A stretch of 64,000 bases of DNA from Membranipora membranacea. Taxonomy: Eukaryota > Bryozoa > Gymnolaemata > Cheilostomatida > Membraniporidae. Every line of letters starts with the position of its first letter. The stretch's first letter is position 1. Position numbers and translations under genes: made by a program. Shown here piece by piece: positions 29,901 through 35,900 of the stretch. The notes under the pieces are model-generated. The model was not told the DNA's origin and did no database searches. It was given only the letters and a program-made list of their open reading frames with translations. The DNA lies in assembly GCA_914767715.1 (NCBI GenBank), contig OU612074.1, forward strand, positions 16,600,062-16,664,061. Reading direction: 5' to 3'.

Positions 29901-32900
29901 TATTATAAGTCTACAGATTTCTTAGCCCGAGTTTGTAGCACCAGACCTAATCTCCTCTAAAAGTTTTCTCATAGCAGTATCATCAAGTTCGTTTCATTTG
30001 AAATTCCAGGTACTGGAGTGGTAGATATCATCATTAAGGAGGTAGTTGTCGTCTCGCTCACAATGCCTCCGATGACTATCGATGACTTCTTCGGTGAGAA
30101 CATCATCAGTAACCTGGCCACCTTCCTGGGAGTACCAGCCAATAAGATCAGGATCACGGAAATCATCAGAGAAGAATCTAACAGAAAGAGAGATGTCGAA
30201 GGCACCACTGTCAACTTTGAGATTGGTAAGTCATCTGTCATAAAATAATACCATGAGTCATCATCATCCTTCTTAGATTGCCCTATTTGTGTCCAATAAA
30301 TCAGTTTCAAGACCAACCATTGCTTACATCCAAAGCATCATTGTAAAGCAACCAACTTTAGTTTCTGGTCAGCCTTCGTCCCTCTTATCTTTATGACTTA
30401 CCCCCAAATATTGGAGGAAGAATGGTGTTGTTACTTCTGTTATCTCATAACTTCACGAGAGTAGAGGAAACCTTATTTTGAGAAGACTCTAGTTTAATTC
30501 TAATCGGTAATCTACTATAATGAAATTGATTATAAATATATATTAAAGCAAGGAAGAAGGGCTCCTATGAACTTTGCTAACATTTCTTCTGATACTACAG
30601 GTGACGCCCCCACCAGTGGAGCTAACATCTCTGAGGTTAACTCTGGGGATCTGGAGAGAGATGCTCTTGTCGAGCTGACCAGACAGGTAGTGGACGCTGT
30701 ACAGCTCGGTACTCTCGGAGCTGAGCTCAATCTGACCATCCTCGGTATCGACGTACAGGAACCTCTCCCACCTCCCGAGAGTGAGTCGTAAAGTCTATTA
30801 ATGTGTAAAGTACAAAGTTAAGATTCATCTAGATATGTGTTTTATGTAAACAGAAATTTCCATATTTAAATATAATTACCAGTCGGCACAGGGCTCTACC
30901 TTAAAATTATAACTCATGATGGATGGAAGGAAAAAGTTGGCGAATGTAGGGGGGTTCCATAGGGCTTCTTCACAGATACACTGTGTTGTGTTCTGTATTT
31001 GGTGTTGGTACTCATGTGTGGGTGCCAAGGTAAATATAGGTGCTGCACCCATGTACCTATGCTGGGAGAACCCTGCTGGATAAAATCATTATTTTACATA
31101 CGCGCGATGGCTGAGTAATTTGAATTCATCCCGGCCAAACCATGGATATAGATAGCGAAACACCCATACATGTATATATTTTGATAACCATCTGCTTTAA
31201 ATTGGCTAACTCAATCTTAGATATGAATGTTGTCATTACCTGCATGCAAGAAACCATGATAGTGACTTCATTCTCCATGCCTTGATATTTCGCAACTACC
31301 GTCCCCGCTCATATGACTTGTCATAATATTCAAACTCATCATCTTATTTCTAGATTCCACCGACTCCGACTGGGCTAACCTGTCTAATGGTACCTCCCTG
31401 CTATCATCTATCCAGATACCCAGCAGGATGGAATATCACATGCCTCTGTCTGCCGAGAGGGAACAACAACCCTTCCCTACGCAGCCTGCCTTCTCTATGT
31501 ATGACGCAGCTGTAAGTCGAGTACTGTCAAACTCTGTTACCTTAATTTAAGACTTCTGCGGACCATAAAGTCTCAAATAGTATGTGGTGCTTAGAGACAT
31601 TTCATCTCAGATGTGCAATTGTTGGTCTAATGAATAAAATAACATCAACCCGTACCGATAACAGCTATCTACTCTTAATCTTAGATCAGAGCTGCAATTA
31701 TGTCAAAATATAGTTAGAAACTCGAACCTTGTACAGGTGTGGGCTTAGTTGAATTTTAAGTATATATGTTTGTATGATGTTTCATGTCCTGTAAAGACAG
31801 CTGGTTAGCTGCTGAGAAAAAGAGATTTACTTTTACCTTTATGTTCGGGTAATGAAACGTTTCCAGGGAATTTTATATTAGTGTGTGGTGGTATACTCTT
31901 TTACGTTCTCTGCTATTGCGTAGCATCAAACTAATGATGTCACATTCCATCTTTCCAGGATGAGTTGGTGATGATCCTCGGTTCTCGAGCTGATCCATGG
32001 AAGATCAGAGCTGTTCTGAGAGCTGGAGGAAGTGATGCTGACGCTGTGCTCATCGGTAACGATGTCTGCGGGTTCAAGGATGGTTACTGTGAATTTGAGA
32101 ACCTCGGAGTGTCTCACAGCGGCGGTGGATACATTATTGGTGAGCTTTTAAGTCGACTATCCTCTGATGTGGACCTCAGATTAATTTTTCAACAATGCAT
32201 TTCTGCGTAGCTATAAAATACATTATTGTAAGCGGAAGACCTTCGCGTCCTTGGTATCAAAATTAAATAATCATTAATTATAATCATTTTCATGGGGTAA
32301 TCCAACTGAATGCAACTTGAATTCAAGTTGTCTCCCTATTACCAATGAGGAGATAATTCTAAGTTTCATGTCAATATCATTGATAAACCGTACACCTAAT
32401 CATAAAATCTATTCAGTTGGATTTCCCCATGAAAATTATTATAATTAATGATTATTTAATATAGATACCAAGGGCGCGAATTTACCTAGTTATAACTTAT
32501 AGTTACTAATGTCATTACCTCAATGCAGCCTGAAACTCCCCTATTTATATGGACTACAGTATAAGCTGGTTAATTCAAACTTTCTAATTCAAAACTCCTG
32601 TTAATTCATACAAGGAAAATTGGTCCCTTCCGCCAGATCTCAATGCATTCTAATGTCACCTAATGCAAACTCTGCTTAATTCGAACAAATTTTTGTGATC
32701 CCCGAGGTTTGAATAAAGTGAACTGCACTGTATTTAAAATATCATTATTTTTGACCAGACCAGGACCTGGTCTGTTTTGCAAACACCAATCATCATAAGT
32801 TTCATCAAAGCCTGAGATAAGACTATGTTAAGTAGTACTGAAGGACTATATATACTTATATTGTGATTTTGTGATCCAGATTTCTTCATATACAATGTTG

Positions 32901-35900
32901 GAGGTAAAGAATCTCATCATATACTTCTGCATGATTGATCTGATTGGCTGATTTTTTCCCAACCAACAGCCAATCAGCCCCAAAACCTTGGCATGACCTG
33001 TTTATGTTCTAAAACAACTGCATTACAGACCTTACCCCAAAACAGGAACAGTCATATATCGTTTGACATGTACAATATATTTAGGCGAGAAGGCACACAG
33101 CATGAGATATTGTAAAATGTAAAAATAACGTCTTTGTCTTCGTTATATTTTGTCCTGTACATTATAACACAAATATGTGACCACAAACGCTGTCTTACAT
33201 TTGAGTTTAGCATGATATATGTATTCAGTCCTTCAAAAAACATACATATTGACATTTTTATCAACATTACACTCACCCCAGCACATGTCCTATTTCCATA
33301 AAATAAACTTATCTTTTATTTCCGCTACCTGCAGATTTTGAGGTATTTGACCCAGCCCAGGCTGTCTTTGCTGACGTCAGCGAATCATTCTCGGTATCAG
33401 CTGCTGAGCTTGCTGCCGGCTTCTCTGAGGTACCAGATAAGGATGCAGCGCTGATGGCGGGAGATACATTCACTGCTGTCGTCGACATCCGAGACTTCAG
33501 CTCACAGATGGCTGTTGAGGATATTGCTTGGAAGGTCAGTCAAATTTTTATCCGCCATTTTTTCTGTTCTACTGATTTAGTACTTGTTGATGGAGGGGGT
33601 TAGGAAAGGGAATTCTGTGATGGGGTGTGAAAAAAAACTTGAAGAGAGCGATCGTAGGTGTATCACAATGTTAAGAGCTGCTCAGTTATTCTGCGGCAAA
33701 GATCATGGGCTTGACAACTGGCATTTTCTGTTCTACTGATTTAGTATTTGAAAATTGAGGGGATTAAGAAAGAAGCTCTGTGATGGAATGAACGGGTTGA
33801 ACATAGCCTAACACATCATCTAGAGCTGCGCGCATATCCTGTAGCGAAGTTTATGAGCTTAACAACTTTGTTGCTACGGACAAAAAACCCCATGTAAACG
33901 AATCCGTGGGCATTTTTAAGATCAAAGCAAACTCTATTTATGTTTCTATTCAACCTGATTCATAGGGTCATTCATGGGAGGCTACTGTGTCCATCTACAC
34001 ACCAGGAATGGCACCAAATGGCTCTGTGCTCACCGGTACCCTCACAAAGACTTTTGATGTTGCTGATGGAATCGCCACCTTCAACGACCTAGCACTGAAT
34101 GTGAGAGGACGCTACGCACTTCACGCTTCAGTGACCTCATCTCCCAGCGAACACAGTCTGTCTGGATACTCGAGCGTTATTGAGGTAGTCTCTGGTAAGT
34201 CAGAAACAAATAATTGGCTGAATGATTGATTGATTGGTTGATTAATTGATTGATTGGTTGGTTGGTTGGTTAGTTAGATGCTTGGTTGGTTGATTGACTG
34301 TTCGATAGATTGATTTATATGATTTGTTCAAAACTATGATGTACATAGCTTTGTTCACAATGAGGCGATGAAACTGAAATCTTAGTAGTAAAGAGCATCC
34401 CTTATATATCCCGTCTCCCCTGACAATTCTTGTAGGTCCAGGCAGGAGTAAGTGATGCATTACACCATACTAATAGCCATTTAGACAAGGCATGATGTTA
34501 TCATTTTAACCTTAATATTATCACTGGGCATGCATCACCTTAGACACAGAACAGTTCTTATTACTTTAACTAGACTCCAACTTCAAAGAAATTTTAAAGA
34601 CTGGCGCAATCAGTGAATTAATTCGCATACATATGTTTGGTGCTTACCAGGCCTAAGATTATAAGCACTGTATGTGCTTTTAAAATTTTCTTTCTATGAG
34701 AGTTTGAATGTCAAGGATAAAATACACAGAATTTTTTACACCTCACTTTTGGGGGTTAACCAAGAAATGGCTCATTAGTCGCCCCCTCCTAAAGTGGGAC
34801 CCCCAGTTATCTTGTTAATCATTGAGGTAAGAAAAAAACAAGATTATTACTAAAATAAATTATTATCTTACTGATAGACAAGACCCGACAGAGCGAGGAC
34901 GTTTCGTATAACGTCACGCTGAGACTGGAGCAGGACTATGATAGCTTGGCTTACGGTAAAGAGGAGCTGATAGAAGCTCTCGTATACAACTATCTACTCA
35001 GCATCGACGAGACTGCCAGATACAGTGACTTTACTATCTCCAGAGGTGAGTACATACATAAACTATATATTATAATAATGATATAACTGTCTGAGGGGGT
35101 TGACAATGACTGGCACGATGTGCCGGCATAGGAAGTGTTTTTAAGGTGACGCCTAGGTTTTCAGGTCATAAGTGCCACTTTTCAACCTCTGACAGCGTAA
35201 CCAGGGGTGACGTATCCGCGATCAAGACTTGAACTGCAGTGGCTGGCAACAGCATCCTCATGCATGGAGCTATACAATGCATCAGCGTTCTTTTATCTGC
35301 ATATACGATGTTGTTGTACATACAGCCGACCTCCATTATTAAGAGCCCTGATGTGAAGGGACTTTAGACCAATTGGACATAGACCAACATTACTATACAA
35401 AATTGACTTCAAGATTGCCCTATTGGCACTTGTTTCTGTGATTGTTAGGGTCAATCGTTACAATACATGTCCCCGAGCATCGATCATGATAACAAGTGGT
35501 TACAAAGTGCAAAACTTTCTAAATGGTTAACAATATTTTAGTTATGATGCATTTAATCACCACAGGCTCTCGATGCCTTCCTTAATTATTTCATATTTCA
35601 CAGACCAAGTAGATGCATAATTCCTCTTGAAAACATTCTTCTTGCGCATTCTGATAATATTCATTTCGCTCACATTCACAGGTAGTGTTATGGTTCTGTT
35701 CTGGGTGACCGGTGTACAGTCTGAGATAGACACAATCCTCGCAACAGTAGAGTCTGACGTGACCTCCGGTCTATCTCTGACCTTCCCAGGAGGCTCATCA
35801 CAGACTTTCTCTCAGTACTTGGAGGTTGACAGCGCTGTTATTGTCAACGAGGTAAGATTTGTAATTTGTCTTAAGTGATTATGAAGAATCAGGTTTTTGG

